Part shown: positions 17,473-25,297 of the stretch, piece by piece
Layout of the letters: the number at the start of each line of letters is the position of its first letter
Numbering within the stretch: position 1 is the first letter of the stretch
Assembly: GCA_027487515.1 (NCBI GenBank)
Contig: JAIYDL010000005.1
Location: 62,001-126,000 of the forward strand
DNA length: 64,000 nucleotides
Reading direction: 5' to 3'
DNA from: Pseudomonadota bacterium
GTDB lineage: Bacteria > Bdellovibrionota > Bacteriovoracia > Bacteriovoracales > Bacteriovoracaceae
Translations under genes and position numbers: made by a program
Notes under the pieces: model-generated
Database searches by the model: none
Seen by the model: the letters and a program-made list of their open reading frames with translations, nothing else
Told to the model about the DNA's origin: nothing

Positions 17473-18210
17473 TTACCGCAAGCGAGTCGTCCGCTGCCGG
17501 ATGAGCCGGAAGAACCCACCCATCGCGGCAAGGGTCAGCACCAGCCAGAGGGGGTTAACACTCTGACCATCTTCATTTTCCTCTTGATCGGTGTTTGAGG
17601 CAACGGAACGATTTTTTCCGACTACGGTTGGCCCGGAGGCCGGAAGTCGCTGGCCTTGCATCTCCATCGGATTCATGGGAGCAGCGACGGTCCGGAGGCT
17701 TGAGCCCTTGATCGACTTCACTAGCCGCTCAAAATCCTCGAGCTTCTTCTGGCCTACGTTCCGGTCGTGCGGAAACAGGGTGTTGATGATCATCCTCTCT
17801 TTGCCATAGTTCACGACCTTAAAAGACCCGAAACCGAGGTTCATGCCCCAGAAACGGTGCTGGTTCGATTTGATCATGAGAACCACATTTTCTCCCGAAA
17901 CGAATTCCGGGACTCCATCGACTCGAACCGTTTCATCTCCGACGGTTCCGCCCGGATAATGGACGATGACTTCATCAAGGCCGAAGAGCTCGGCCTGAAG
18001 TCCAGTCTCCCGAGACATCTTAAAAATCATCTGAGTTGCGATGGTCCCGTCCTCTAGTCGGAGGGATTTTTTTCGAAGGTAGTGCCCGACGAAGATCCCG
18101 TCGGACTCTCGGATCTGTTGTTCGATGGGCTGCCGCTCAAAGAGGGTCGCCGTGGCAGCGAACGAGAAAGCTAACAACGGCAGTGATAAGAGGAGCGGTC
18201 GGATGTGCAA
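17473..18210 (-). CDS. Secreted protein with C-terminal membrane anchor, partner of the matrixin gene
   Basis: A 245-residue protein. The signal peptide spans about 1-21. The mature domain has alternating strands (DGIFVGHYLRKKSLRLEDGTIATQMIF, VSGENVVLMIKSNQHRFWGMNLGFGSFKVV), ending at about residue 165. A low-complexity polar stretch with Asp, Glu, Asn and Gln follows (about 200-216), then one transmembrane helix PLWLVLTLAAMGGFF and a basic tail RLIRQRTTRLR. This layout matches the anchor of the matrixin gene that follows 30 bases later, so the two probably act at the same membrane surface. The start is TTG at 18210, with AGGAG seven bases upstream inside the foot of a hairpin. No named family is recognised. 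Confidence 0.75.
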   Translation of the reverse strand: MHIRPLLLSLPLLAFSFAATATLFERQPIEQQIRESDGIFVGHYLRKKSLRLEDGTIATQMIFKMSRETGLQAELFGLDEVIVHYPGGTVGDETVRVDGVPEFVSGENVVLMIKSNQHRFWGMNLGFGSFKVVNYGKERMIINTLFPHDRNVGQKKLEDFERLVKSIKGSSLRTVAAPMNPMEMQGQRLPASGPTVVGKNRSVASNTDQEENEDGQSVNPLWLVLTLAAMGGFFRLIRQRTTRLR

Positions 18211-18219
18211 ACAGGGTCT

Positions 18220-18257
18220 CCTGGTATTGGCCTACGAAACGTGTCGGCAATACCAGG
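18220..18257 (-). promoter_or_regulatory. Ten-base-pair hairpin overlapping a ribosome-binding site
   Basis: CCTGGTATTG and CAATACCAGG (- strand order) form a perfect ten-base-pair stem around an 18-base loop. The 3' arm runs into AGGAG, the ribosome-binding site of the TTG-started gene at 18210. The structure lies between that gene and the UvrA-like gene and is not followed by a T run, so translational control is more likely than termination. Confidence 0.55.
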
Positions 18258-18277
18258 AAGAAACTTGAACTTTTTGC

Positions 18278-20917
18278 TCAGGATTTTCCGAGCGGAGTCA
18301 GGTAAATGGTTTGAGAGTCGAATTGGAGCTGCCAACTTGCCAAGTGCCTGAAAGAATTCGCCGCATCGATGATGATGATCGTGTTCCTAAGCTGCACGAG
18401 ATCCTCTAGAAAACCTCCGAGGAGCTTCAGTTCCCTCTCGGAGAGGCCAAAGGAGATGTTCTCAAACAAGAGCAGGGAATTTTGGATGTTCTTTAGGAGC
18501 TTGGATAAGAGAAAGATCCGTTGCTTCTCCCCGCCGGAGAGCGAGTTGAGGGCACGGTCCAGGGAGAGGTAATCGAGGTTTAGGATTTTAAGATACTCCC
18601 AGACTCGACGAAACTTCGGGGTGAGGGTGATCCGCTCTAGGACCTGCGCCAGCGGTAGGTTGTAGGCCTCTGCGACGGTCATTTTCCCATCGGAAATGTT
18701 GGCGTAGAGGGGCTTTATTTTGAGGCCCTTGCAGTCTTCGCACTCTAGCACAATATCCTCGAGGTACTGCATCTCAATCACCAGCGCTCCGCGACCTTCG
18801 CAGCGAGCGCACATGCCGAGTTCCGAATTGGCGGAGAGGTGACCCTCCTTCAAGTTCATGCTCTTCGCTATGGGGAGCTTAAGGAAATGCTTCCGGATCA
18901 CAGAGCCGAGTTCTGTGATCGTCCCGACGCTCGACCGGGAGGTGAATCGGTTAAGCTCCGACGCAATCACGATGACGTCCTCAAACTGCACCGGGGAGCG
19001 GACGGTTTTCACCGTGAAGGGATCTTCCTCGAGCCAGTCTCCCGTGAGGTCATGATGAAGGGTATTGGCCATGATGCGGATGAGATTCGCCGTCTTCCCT
19101 GTTCCAGAAGGCCCGGTGACCCAGGTCAGTTCGTTCACCGGCAATTTAAAATCGGGATAGGACTTACCGTAAATCTGGGGGGCCCGGACCTCGATGAACT
19201 CGGGGTACTTACCGGAGACTTTCTTCTTCCGCCATTCGACCTCTTCCATATTCTTGAACCACGCTTTCGGGGCACCCTGGTAAACCACCTCACCTCCGCT
19301 CTTGCCGGATCCAGGACCCATTACGATCAGGTGATCGGAGGAGCGCTGAAGGAACTCGGAGTGGTCGATGAGGATCACCGTATTCCCTTGGGCAATGATG
19401 GCGTGAAGCCCTTCGAGCAGCTTGGTCAGCTCCTTTTCGGCAAGGCCCAAACTCGGCTCATCGAGGACAAAGAGACTATCCGTTCCTTTGAAGGAAAGGT
19501 ACTTGATCAGAAGGAGCCTCTGGTACTCCCCGGCGGACAGGGTCTTTGCTTTTCGCAGCAGTGCGAGGTGGTTAAGACCCATCTCCATGGCCATCCGCAG
19601 TTTCTCGGAGATGTCTCCGAAGATTCGTTTCTCATGGGACGTGGCCAGCGGTCTCGGCTCAGTAAACAGTGGGTAGGCCTCCTCGACCGTCAGCCCCATG
19701 AGCTCCCGGAGTCCCCAGTCGGCTCCCCGCAGCCGCAACTTGTAGTGATGAATGTTCTTGTTCAACCTCGACGAGGCACAGGTCAAGCACGGGACTTCTC
19801 GCTGAAGATTTCGAATGTAAATCCGAACGGAGGGCTTGTATTTCCTGCTCTCGAGGTACGTCTTAAGCTCACCGATTCCCGGGTACGACCCCTGGCCTTC
19901 TTCGAGCAAAGTAAAAAATTCCTTCGGGAGCTTTGAAAGGGGAACATCCAGCGGGATCTTGCGCTTCTTCAAGATCTTCAGAAGCTCCTCATAGGCGTCT
20001 TGAAACGGACCGTAGTTTAGGAGCCGAAGCCCCCCGTCCTGGATGCTCAGGTCTCGGTCCATGATCTTACGATCGTCGTAAACCAGATTCGCTCCGTAGC
20101 CGTTACAGCTGGGACAGGCCCCGAGCGCACTGTACGGAGAAAAGGCACTGACCATCGGTGCTGGGATGGATTCGAAGTCACACTCCGGACAGACCTTTTC
20201 GAAATGAAACACCAGAGGCTTTGGCTTTTTGAACTCACTTCCCCAGAGCTGGAAATTGAGCCGGAAGGAAGAGAGCTTGAGCTCTTTCCAGCGCTTTTCA
20301 ATGTTACTGAGATTATCCCATTTAAACCTCAGAAGTTCCCAGAGGTCGTCCTCCGGGTCAAAGGCCTCGATGGTCTTTCGTTTGAGAGAGAATGACCGGG
20401 GCGGGAGAAAGTCGATGCCGTTGACCCGTTGGAATTCGTTCGGAGTGAGGAGAATGGTAAAGACGCCCTCTCGACTCTTCGGCGCTTGCGCGAGGAGCTG
20501 CGCGGTGATGGACCGAACCTCTAGGTCACACCCGTGAGTGGGACAGAGTTCCCGAGAAAAAGAAAAGAAGAGGTTCTGCAAGCTATCCGTGAGGCGCATG
20601 ACATCGGAGACCACTGTCCGCGACCCCATCACCGGATTGACTTGGGGGAGACCAAAAACTGGCAGGACAGGAAAAATCTGATCCACATCCACCGCTGCTG
20701 GTCGCTCGGTGAAAAACTTCATGGAATTAGGGAAGGAGTTTACGAATCTTCGCTTCGACTCCGTGAGGAGTGTATGGAAGGCCAGAGAGGTCTTTCCCGA
20801 ACCAGAGGGCCCACCAAAACAGACTAACTTCCTAAGGGGGATATCGAGGTCAATATTCTTAAGGTTATGGACCCGGGCCCCACGAATTTCAATTGAGTCT
20901 ACATCCTGCTTTTCCAT
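18278..20917 (-). CDS. Divergent UvrA-family ABC ATPase
   Basis: An 879-residue protein with UvrA architecture. The start [19 protein letters not shown] is the UvrA N-terminus and Walker A GPSGSGKT is at 36-43. Cysteine pairs C-P-E-C and C-P-S-C form the first zinc module, and SAGEYQRL is the first signature. A second Walker A GPSGTGKT, a zinc module C-A-R-C/C-E-D-C, and signature SGGEKQR follow. The loops differ from canonical UvrA (GPSGSGKT rather than GLSGSGKS; an unusual NSMKFF segment), so this is probably a paralogue. Nucleotide excision repair or drug resistance is possible, and UvrB binding is uncertain. ATG 20917 fits the family start; ATG 21010 would add 31 residues, and neither has a strong SD. 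Confidence 0.8.
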   Translation of the reverse strand: MEKQDVDSIEIRGARVHNLKNIDLDIPLRKLVCFGGPSGSGKTSLAFHTLLTESKRRFVNSFPNSMKFFTERPAAVDVDQIFPVLPVFGLPQVNPVMGSRTVVSDVMRLTDSLQNLFFSFSRELCPTHGCDLEVRSITAQLLAQAPKSREGVFTILLTPNEFQRVNGIDFLPPRSFSLKRKTIEAFDPEDDLWELLRFKWDNLSNIEKRWKELKLSSFRLNFQLWGSEFKKPKPLVFHFEKVCPECDFESIPAPMVSAFSPYSALGACPSCNGYGANLVYDDRKIMDRDLSIQDGGLRLLNYGPFQDAYEELLKILKKRKIPLDVPLSKLPKEFFTLLEEGQGSYPGIGELKTYLESRKYKPSVRIYIRNLQREVPCLTCASSRLNKNIHHYKLRLRGADWGLRELMGLTVEEAYPLFTEPRPLATSHEKRIFGDISEKLRMAMEMGLNHLALLRKAKTLSAGEYQRLLLIKYLSFKGTDSLFVLDEPSLGLAEKELTKLLEGLHAIIAQGNTVILIDHSEFLQRSSDHLIVMGPGSGKSGGEVVYQGAPKAWFKNMEEVEWRKKKVSGKYPEFIEVRAPQIYGKSYPDFKLPVNELTWVTGPSGTGKTANLIRIMANTLHHDLTGDWLEEDPFTVKTVRSPVQFEDVIVIASELNRFTSRSSVGTITELGSVIRKHFLKLPIAKSMNLKEGHLSANSELGMCARCEGRGALVIEMQYLEDIVLECEDCKGLKIKPLYANISDGKMTVAEAYNLPLAQVLERITLTPKFRRVWEYLKILNLDYLSLDRALNSLSGGEKQRIFLLSKLLKNIQNSLLLFENISFGLSERELKLLGGFLEDLVQLRNTIIIIDAANSFRHLASWQLQFDSQTIYLTPLGKS

Positions 20918-21058
20918 AAGGGCTAAGATGCCACGGGAAGTGGTGAAGGTAAATTTACGATTCTTGGACGGCCCAGTGTATAAAAAATACCCGCGCTGCA
21001 GGTCGGCCATGAAATCAAGGTAAAAAGAAGGAACCAATCTGCCAACGGAGGACAACCC

Positions 21059-21421
21059 ATGAAATCTCACCTCGTAGCGACTCTCCTCGCCCTGACCTCA
21101 TTCTCAGTCTGTGCTGAGACCTTCACCTGTGTCTTCACCGAACCCTTCATCAGCTTCACGTACTCAACTTCCTCACGAAAACTGGTGCGGAAAAACTACG
21201 ACCAGAAAATCACGACTCTGAGGAACGTGAATTTCGAAATCTCGGGCCCGAATTCATTCCTCCTGAAGCGAGGCCAGGTGGTAGTCTCGAAGATCAACCT
21301 CGATCAGAATGGAAGCGACGGAATGTCCGATTTCGTCTTCCCGTATTCCGTAGAGTATGAAGGTCTGCATGGGGCCTGCGAATCCACCGTCCTTAAGAAG
21401 AAAGTGCTCATTACAGAATAA
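21059..21421 (+). CDS. Small secreted protein of unknown function
   Basis: A 120-residue protein with signal peptide MKSHLVATLLALTSFSVCA and a mature beta-rich domain. The mature N-terminus ETFTCVFTEPFISFTYSTSS and later SDGMSDFVFPYSVEYEG, with GACES near the end, carry two cysteines that may pair. The GGAGG ribosome-binding site lies about eight bases before the ATG. Proteins of this kind are widespread as hypothetical secreted proteins in bdellovibrio-like genomes as far as I recall, but I cannot name a family with confidence. It is transcribed away from the UvrA-like gene and stops at a strong shared terminator. Confidence 0.75.
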   Translation: MKSHLVATLLALTSFSVCAETFTCVFTEPFISFTYSTSSRKLVRKNYDQKITTLRNVNFEISGPNSFLLKRGQVVVSKINLDQNGSDGMSDFVFPYSVEYEGLHGACESTVLKKKVLITE

Positions 21422-21453
21422 AAAAAAGGGCCCCGAAAGGGGCCCTCTTGATT
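21420..21453. terminator. Strong bidirectional terminator between a secreted protein gene and rpsI
   Basis: A seven-base-pair GGGCCCC / GGGGCCC stem with a GAAA loop (21428-21445). On the - strand it is followed by eight T, serving the rplM-rpsI unit. On the + strand it is followed by TCTTGATTGATTTG, serving the convergent gene less well. Confidence 0.88.
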
Positions 21454-21469
21454 GATTTGTAACTCTGAA

Positions 21470-21871
21470 TTAACGCTTAGAGTACTGGTATCTCTTACGA
21501 GCACCAGAACGACCGTATTTCTTACGCTCAACCTTTCTTGGGTCACGAGTAAGGAAGCCAGCGACCTTAAGCTCTGGACGAGAGTTCGGTGCAAGCTTCA
21601 AAAGTGCCCGCGCGATTCCAAGACGGATTGCACCGGCCTGACCTGTCACACCGCCGCCTTTGACGTTGATGTTGAAATCGTAGTTCTCGTTAACCTTGAG
21701 GAGGTTCAGAGGTTGGAAAACGATGTAACGGCTTGTGGCCTTCGGAAAGTAGTTGCCTACGTCCCGAGCGTTGATCGTGATTTTACCAGAGCCGCGAGAG
21801 ACATAAACGCGAGCTACCGCTGATTTACGACGGCCGATGGTGTGAAGATCATAAGTTTTTGCTTTGCTCAT
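21470..21871 (-). CDS. rpsI: 30S ribosomal protein S9
   Basis: A 133-residue S9 protein of the small subunit; its C-terminal tail reaches the P-site tRNA. Conserved features are TIGRRKSAVARVYV near the start, GGGVTGQAGAIRLGIARAL in the middle, and the basic C-terminal tail RKKYGRSGARKRYQYSKR, ending in the invariant S-K-R. The gene follows rplM after 16 bases, the almost universal bacterial order, and ends at a strong terminator. The fit to the family is complete. Confidence 0.98.
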   Translation of the reverse strand: MSKAKTYDLHTIGRRKSAVARVYVSRGSGKITINARDVGNYFPKATSRYIVFQPLNLLKVNENYDFNINVKGGGVTGQAGAIRLGIARALLKLAPNSRPELKVAGFLTRDPRKVERKKYGRSGARKRYQYSKR

Positions 21872-21887
21872 ATCTATCTGCCTTTAA

Positions 21888-22334
21888 TTAAATGTTGAAA
21901 GTTAGGGGTTCTGGCTTCTGAGCTTCGTGGGTATGTGTCGGCCCGACGAAAACTTTAAGCTTTGTTAGTTGCTGGCGGCCAAGAGTGTTCTTACCGAGCA
22001 TACCTTTAACCGCTTCTTCAACGATCAGTTCAGGGTGCTTCGCGAGCTGCTCTTTTGCAGTGCGCTTCTTAATTCCACCGATGTGATTGGTGTGCCAGAA
22101 GTATTCCTTCTCATCCCACTTCTTCCCAGTGAACTTGACCTTCTCAGCGTTAACAACGATGACAAAGTCACCGGCGTCATTGTGAGTCGTGTACTGAGGC
22201 TTATGCTTTCCTTTGAGGATCTTCGCGATCTCGGAAGCAAGGCGGCCCACAACCATGTCTTTTGCGTCAACGACGAACCACTTTTTATGAGCCATATCGG
22301 CTTTAGTGATCGTGTACGATTTTTGAGTAATCAT
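21888..22334 (-). CDS. rplM: 50S ribosomal protein L13
   Basis: A 148-residue L13 protein, an early binder of 23S rRNA in large-subunit assembly. Conserved blocks are WFVVDAKDMVVGRLASEIAKILKGKHKP, GDFVIVVNAEKVKFTGKKWDEKEY, HTNHIGG, and AVKGMLGKNTLGRQQLTKLKVF. Length is normal. A very good promoter lies upstream (TTGACG, 18 bases, TATAAG), and GGAAGG sits a few bases before the ATG. Followed by rpsI in a two-gene operon. Confidence 0.98.
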   Translation of the reverse strand: MITQKSYTITKADMAHKKWFVVDAKDMVVGRLASEIAKILKGKHKPQYTTHNDAGDFVIVVNAEKVKFTGKKWDEKEYFWHTNHIGGIKKRTAKEQLAKHPELIVEEAVKGMLGKNTLGRQQLTKLKVFVGPTHTHEAQKPEPLTFNI

Positions 22335-22368
22335 AAATCAACCTTCCATTAATAAAGAATTTGTCCCC

Positions 22369-22398
22369 CTTATATTGGACTTTGCGGCCGCACGTCAA
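22369..22398 (-). promoter_or_regulatory. Strong sigma-70 promoter of rplM-rpsI
   Basis: On the - strand TTGACG (22398-22393), an 18-base spacer and TATAAG (22374-22369), both five-sixths matches. Transcription would begin roughly 28 bases upstream of the rplM ATG, in line with the GGAAGG ribosome-binding site. Confidence 0.75.
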
Positions 22399-22465
22399 GA
22401 ACTCTCACTAGGCCAACTTGCTAAGGGTCAGCTTTAAGGATTCAGGCTTTCTAAAACGGGAGGAT

Positions 22466-25297
22466 CTAGAAGAAGCCAATTGACACGTGGAAGCGTCCGG
22501 GGTCCTCTAACCTACCACTCGGATCTTTTTTTCTCAAGAGTTTTATTCCGTAGTCAAAGTCGAGAGTTCCAACGGGAGTAATCACCTTAAAGGTGACGCC
22601 CACAGAATCTCTGACCTCGCCCAGGTCAAATCTATCGACGAAAACGCGCCCCGCATCATAGAAGATCCCTCCCATGAGGGCATCGTTAATAAAGTAGCGC
22701 GGCTCTAGCTTGAAGTTGGCCATGTAGGCTTTGTTCGTGACTCGAACATCCGAAATATCTTGTCCGTCGGGTAGCCGGTTCATCTCTTCGTCGGTGTAGC
22801 CCCGGATGATGTCCATCCCCGTGAGGCGGAAAACTTTGATGGTGGGAATGTAACCCTTGAACACCTCGACTCCGTCTGTCGTCGCCGTTTCCGTCGCGAG
22901 ATTCTCCTGCACCCCCCCTACTAGTGAGAGGGCGACGGTACCGTTTTTAAATGGAATGTAGAACCGGTTCCGGGAGATGAGCTTGTAGTAGTTGATCGTC
23001 AGATCCGGTTCTTTCTGAGAGAAGAAATAGGGGTTCGCAAACTCGCACGAGAGGTTGAAGAACGCACCTTTGGTCGCGTTCACCTGGTTATTCCGAAGGT
23101 CATAGGTGAGGCCCGGGGTGATGGATCCGATCTGGAAGCTTCCGTCGTTGAGTTCTTCCGTCGCGTTGTACTGGGTGATGTCTTCGTACTGGTAGCGCAC
23201 CGAGGTCGAGAGCCGTCGCGACAGATCCCGAGTCAGCGTTCCATTGACCCGGAAGATGTTAGCGTCGAAGGCGTAGAACCTCCGGGTTTGATAGGCCATG
23301 CTCGCGGCCCCGTCGATGAGCGTGTCGAAGATATCTCCCTGCGTGTACGTCACCGCCGTGTTGTGCTCCAAGATGGTCTTGATGCTGTCCTGGCGCTCGG
23401 GATCGATGGTGGTGAAGCTCGTCCGTCGGTTCAGCTGACTCCGAAGGGAGATCGACCGGTTGTAGCCGCCGATGTTTTGATAGGTGACGGTGCCCGTGAG
23501 CTTGAGGCCCAAGTCAGTTCGGTACCCCGGGGCCAGCTCCAAAAGGCCGTAGTCGCGCTCCTGCACTTTCACGAGAAGATCCGTGGCGGCGTTCTTCGAT
23601 TTATGCCGCAGCGGGGTCACGCTCACAGAGTTGAAGAGGCCCGTCGCGGAGAGCGCCGACTCAATTTCCCGGGCCTTGGTGGGGGTGATGAGATCGCCCT
23701 TCTCGAGCCGCACCTTCTTTTCGAGGACCCGCCGGCGAGTTTTGTCGTTCCCGAGGAAGAGGGTCCGGTTGAGCCGCACGAGGGGGCCAAGATCAACTTT
23801 AAAATTGAGCTCGACGTCGGTTCCGGTCTGGTTGTAGCGGACGAGTTCGGTGTCGTTGGTGTTGACGACTTCGGCGTAGTAGTACCCCTGGTCCTGGAGG
23901 ACGGAGGAAATCGTCTTCACATCGTCAACCATGCGGATGGGATTGAACGGGCCTTCGACCTTATTCACGAGGCGCTTTTCGACCAGCTCTCCGAGCTGCT
24001 CCGGCAGGCCCGCGAAGGAGATCTTCCGGACGTAGGCCCGCGGGCCCTCTTGCAGGTTGTAGAGGATCTTCGCGGAGGTGTTGCCCTTGTCGTAGGTAAC
24101 GACGGGATCGAAGACCCGCGCCTGAACGAACCCCCGTTCGATGTATCTGGTCCGGAGGAACTCCTGGAAGTAGGAGAAGTACTCTTGGTCATAGTACTGA
24201 GCAGCGGCGAGCTCGAAGGCCTCCCGGTCGAACATCCGTTCGAGCCTCGACGTGGAGAACAATCTGTTACCGGAGAAGCGGACGCTCCCGAGGCGTGTCT
24301 TGCCATTTTCGTCGAACGTGATCCGGTACAGCTGGACCGTCTCTCCCGCCCGGTTCTTGAAGCTGTCCGTCTCGAGCCGCACACGGCTGTTCAGCAACGC
24401 CTTTCCCCGGTAGTGCTCCCGGAGCGCTGCCACGAGGGTCGCTTCATTCAACGGTCGCTTGTACTTGCGGAAGAGATCAATGACCAGGGTATGGATGACG
24501 TCCCGGTGTTCGCGCTGGAGGTTCTTGAAGTCGAAGGCAAAGGGACCGTCGTTCGTCACCTTGATGTTGAGGATCACACGGCGCTTTTTATAGACGGGGG
24601 TAAAATCCAGGTTAATGAGATAGTAGCCGTAGCTAAAGAGCTCCCGCTGGGCGTCGTCGAGGTAGATCTTGAAGCGGTTGGCGTCGAAGGGCCGGTTGTA
24701 AAGGTTAAGAAACTTCCGCCGGAGGTAGTGGCGAACGAAACTTGAGTCGCTGTCGGACTTGATGCTCTTGAAGATCCGGGGTGGACCCAGAGTGACGATG
24801 ACGTTCACATCGACCTGATGCCCACGCTCCGTAACTTCCGCAGAGTGTTGGCTCTCCGGAAACCCGAGGTCGTGGAGTTTCGCACGCAGACCGTCCAGGC
24901 TCTCGGAAAGTTTCTGTGGCTCAAAAAAATCTCCCTCTCGGATCGCGACGAGCTGGAGCGGGTCGTACTCGATGATCCGGTCGGTGAACCCGACGTTGAT
25001 CTCCCGGATGATCGGCTTGAGCCGTAAGCGGATATCAAGGGTATGAACGCCGTCGGTTTCAACAAGGGAGTACGTGAAGGTTTGGTAGCCCCCGTCGGAC
25101 GCCATGACCCGTAAAGTGTCTCGCAGGTGAACGACGCTCCGGTACTCTCCGGCGAGGCCTTTGAACCGGGCCGTTCTCTGCGCGCAGGAGGTGGAAGCGG
25201 TACAGGTCACGTTCACCGCGCTCAAGGTAAACTCGGCGGCCCAGAGCGGCTGCGCTAGGAGTGTGAGACAGATGAGAAGGAGCCTCCGGAGGATCAC
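22466..25297 (-). CDS. Outer-membrane assembly protein, Omp85 family (TamA/BamA-like)
   Basis: A 943-residue outer-membrane protein with a signal peptide, several POTRA-like domains over about 20-555 and a C-terminal beta-barrel. The barrel contains the conserved loop motif I-I-R-G-Y (in MDIIRGYTDEE) and the protein ends in FHVSIGFF with a terminal phenylalanine, as usual for BAM substrates. Omp85 proteins insert or fold outer-membrane proteins. Pairing with a TamB-like gene (4-base overlap, GTGA) points to a TamA-like role rather than the essential BamA. It is larger than E. coli TamA (about 577 residues), mainly through more N-terminal POTRA sequence. The start is GTG at 25297 with GGAGG eight bases upstream, inside the end of tamB. 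Confidence 0.9.
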   Translation of the reverse strand: MILRRLLLICLTLLAQPLWAAEFTLSAVNVTCTASTSCAQRTARFKGLAGEYRSVVHLRDTLRVMASDGGYQTFTYSLVETDGVHTLDIRLRLKPIIREINVGFTDRIIEYDPLQLVAIREGDFFEPQKLSESLDGLRAKLHDLGFPESQHSAEVTERGHQVDVNVIVTLGPPRIFKSIKSDSDSSFVRHYLRRKFLNLYNRPFDANRFKIYLDDAQRELFSYGYYLINLDFTPVYKKRRVILNIKVTNDGPFAFDFKNLQREHRDVIHTLVIDLFRKYKRPLNEATLVAALREHYRGKALLNSRVRLETDSFKNRAGETVQLYRITFDENGKTRLGSVRFSGNRLFSTSRLERMFDREAFELAAAQYYDQEYFSYFQEFLRTRYIERGFVQARVFDPVVTYDKGNTSAKILYNLQEGPRAYVRKISFAGLPEQLGELVEKRLVNKVEGPFNPIRMVDDVKTISSVLQDQGYYYAEVVNTNDTELVRYNQTGTDVELNFKVDLGPLVRLNRTLFLGNDKTRRRVLEKKVRLEKGDLITPTKAREIESALSATGLFNSVSVTPLRHKSKNAATDLLVKVQERDYGLLELAPGYRTDLGLKLTGTVTYQNIGGYNRSISLRSQLNRRTSFTTIDPERQDSIKTILEHNTAVTYTQGDIFDTLIDGAASMAYQTRRFYAFDANIFRVNGTLTRDLSRRLSTSVRYQYEDITQYNATEELNDGSFQIGSITPGLTYDLRNNQVNATKGAFFNLSCEFANPYFFSQKEPDLTINYYKLISRNRFYIPFKNGTVALSLVGGVQENLATETATTDGVEVFKGYIPTIKVFRLTGMDIIRGYTDEEMNRLPDGQDISDVRVTNKAYMANFKLEPRYFINDALMGGIFYDAGRVFVDRFDLGEVRDSVGVTFKVITPVGTLDFDYGIKLLRKKDPSGRLEDPGRFHVSIGFF

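Noticed and set aside
23288..24745. A 485-residue open frame antisense to tamA
   Set aside because: Same effect; its sequence is Arg/Gly/Val/Glu-rich without family pattern, and the Omp85 frame is fully supported.
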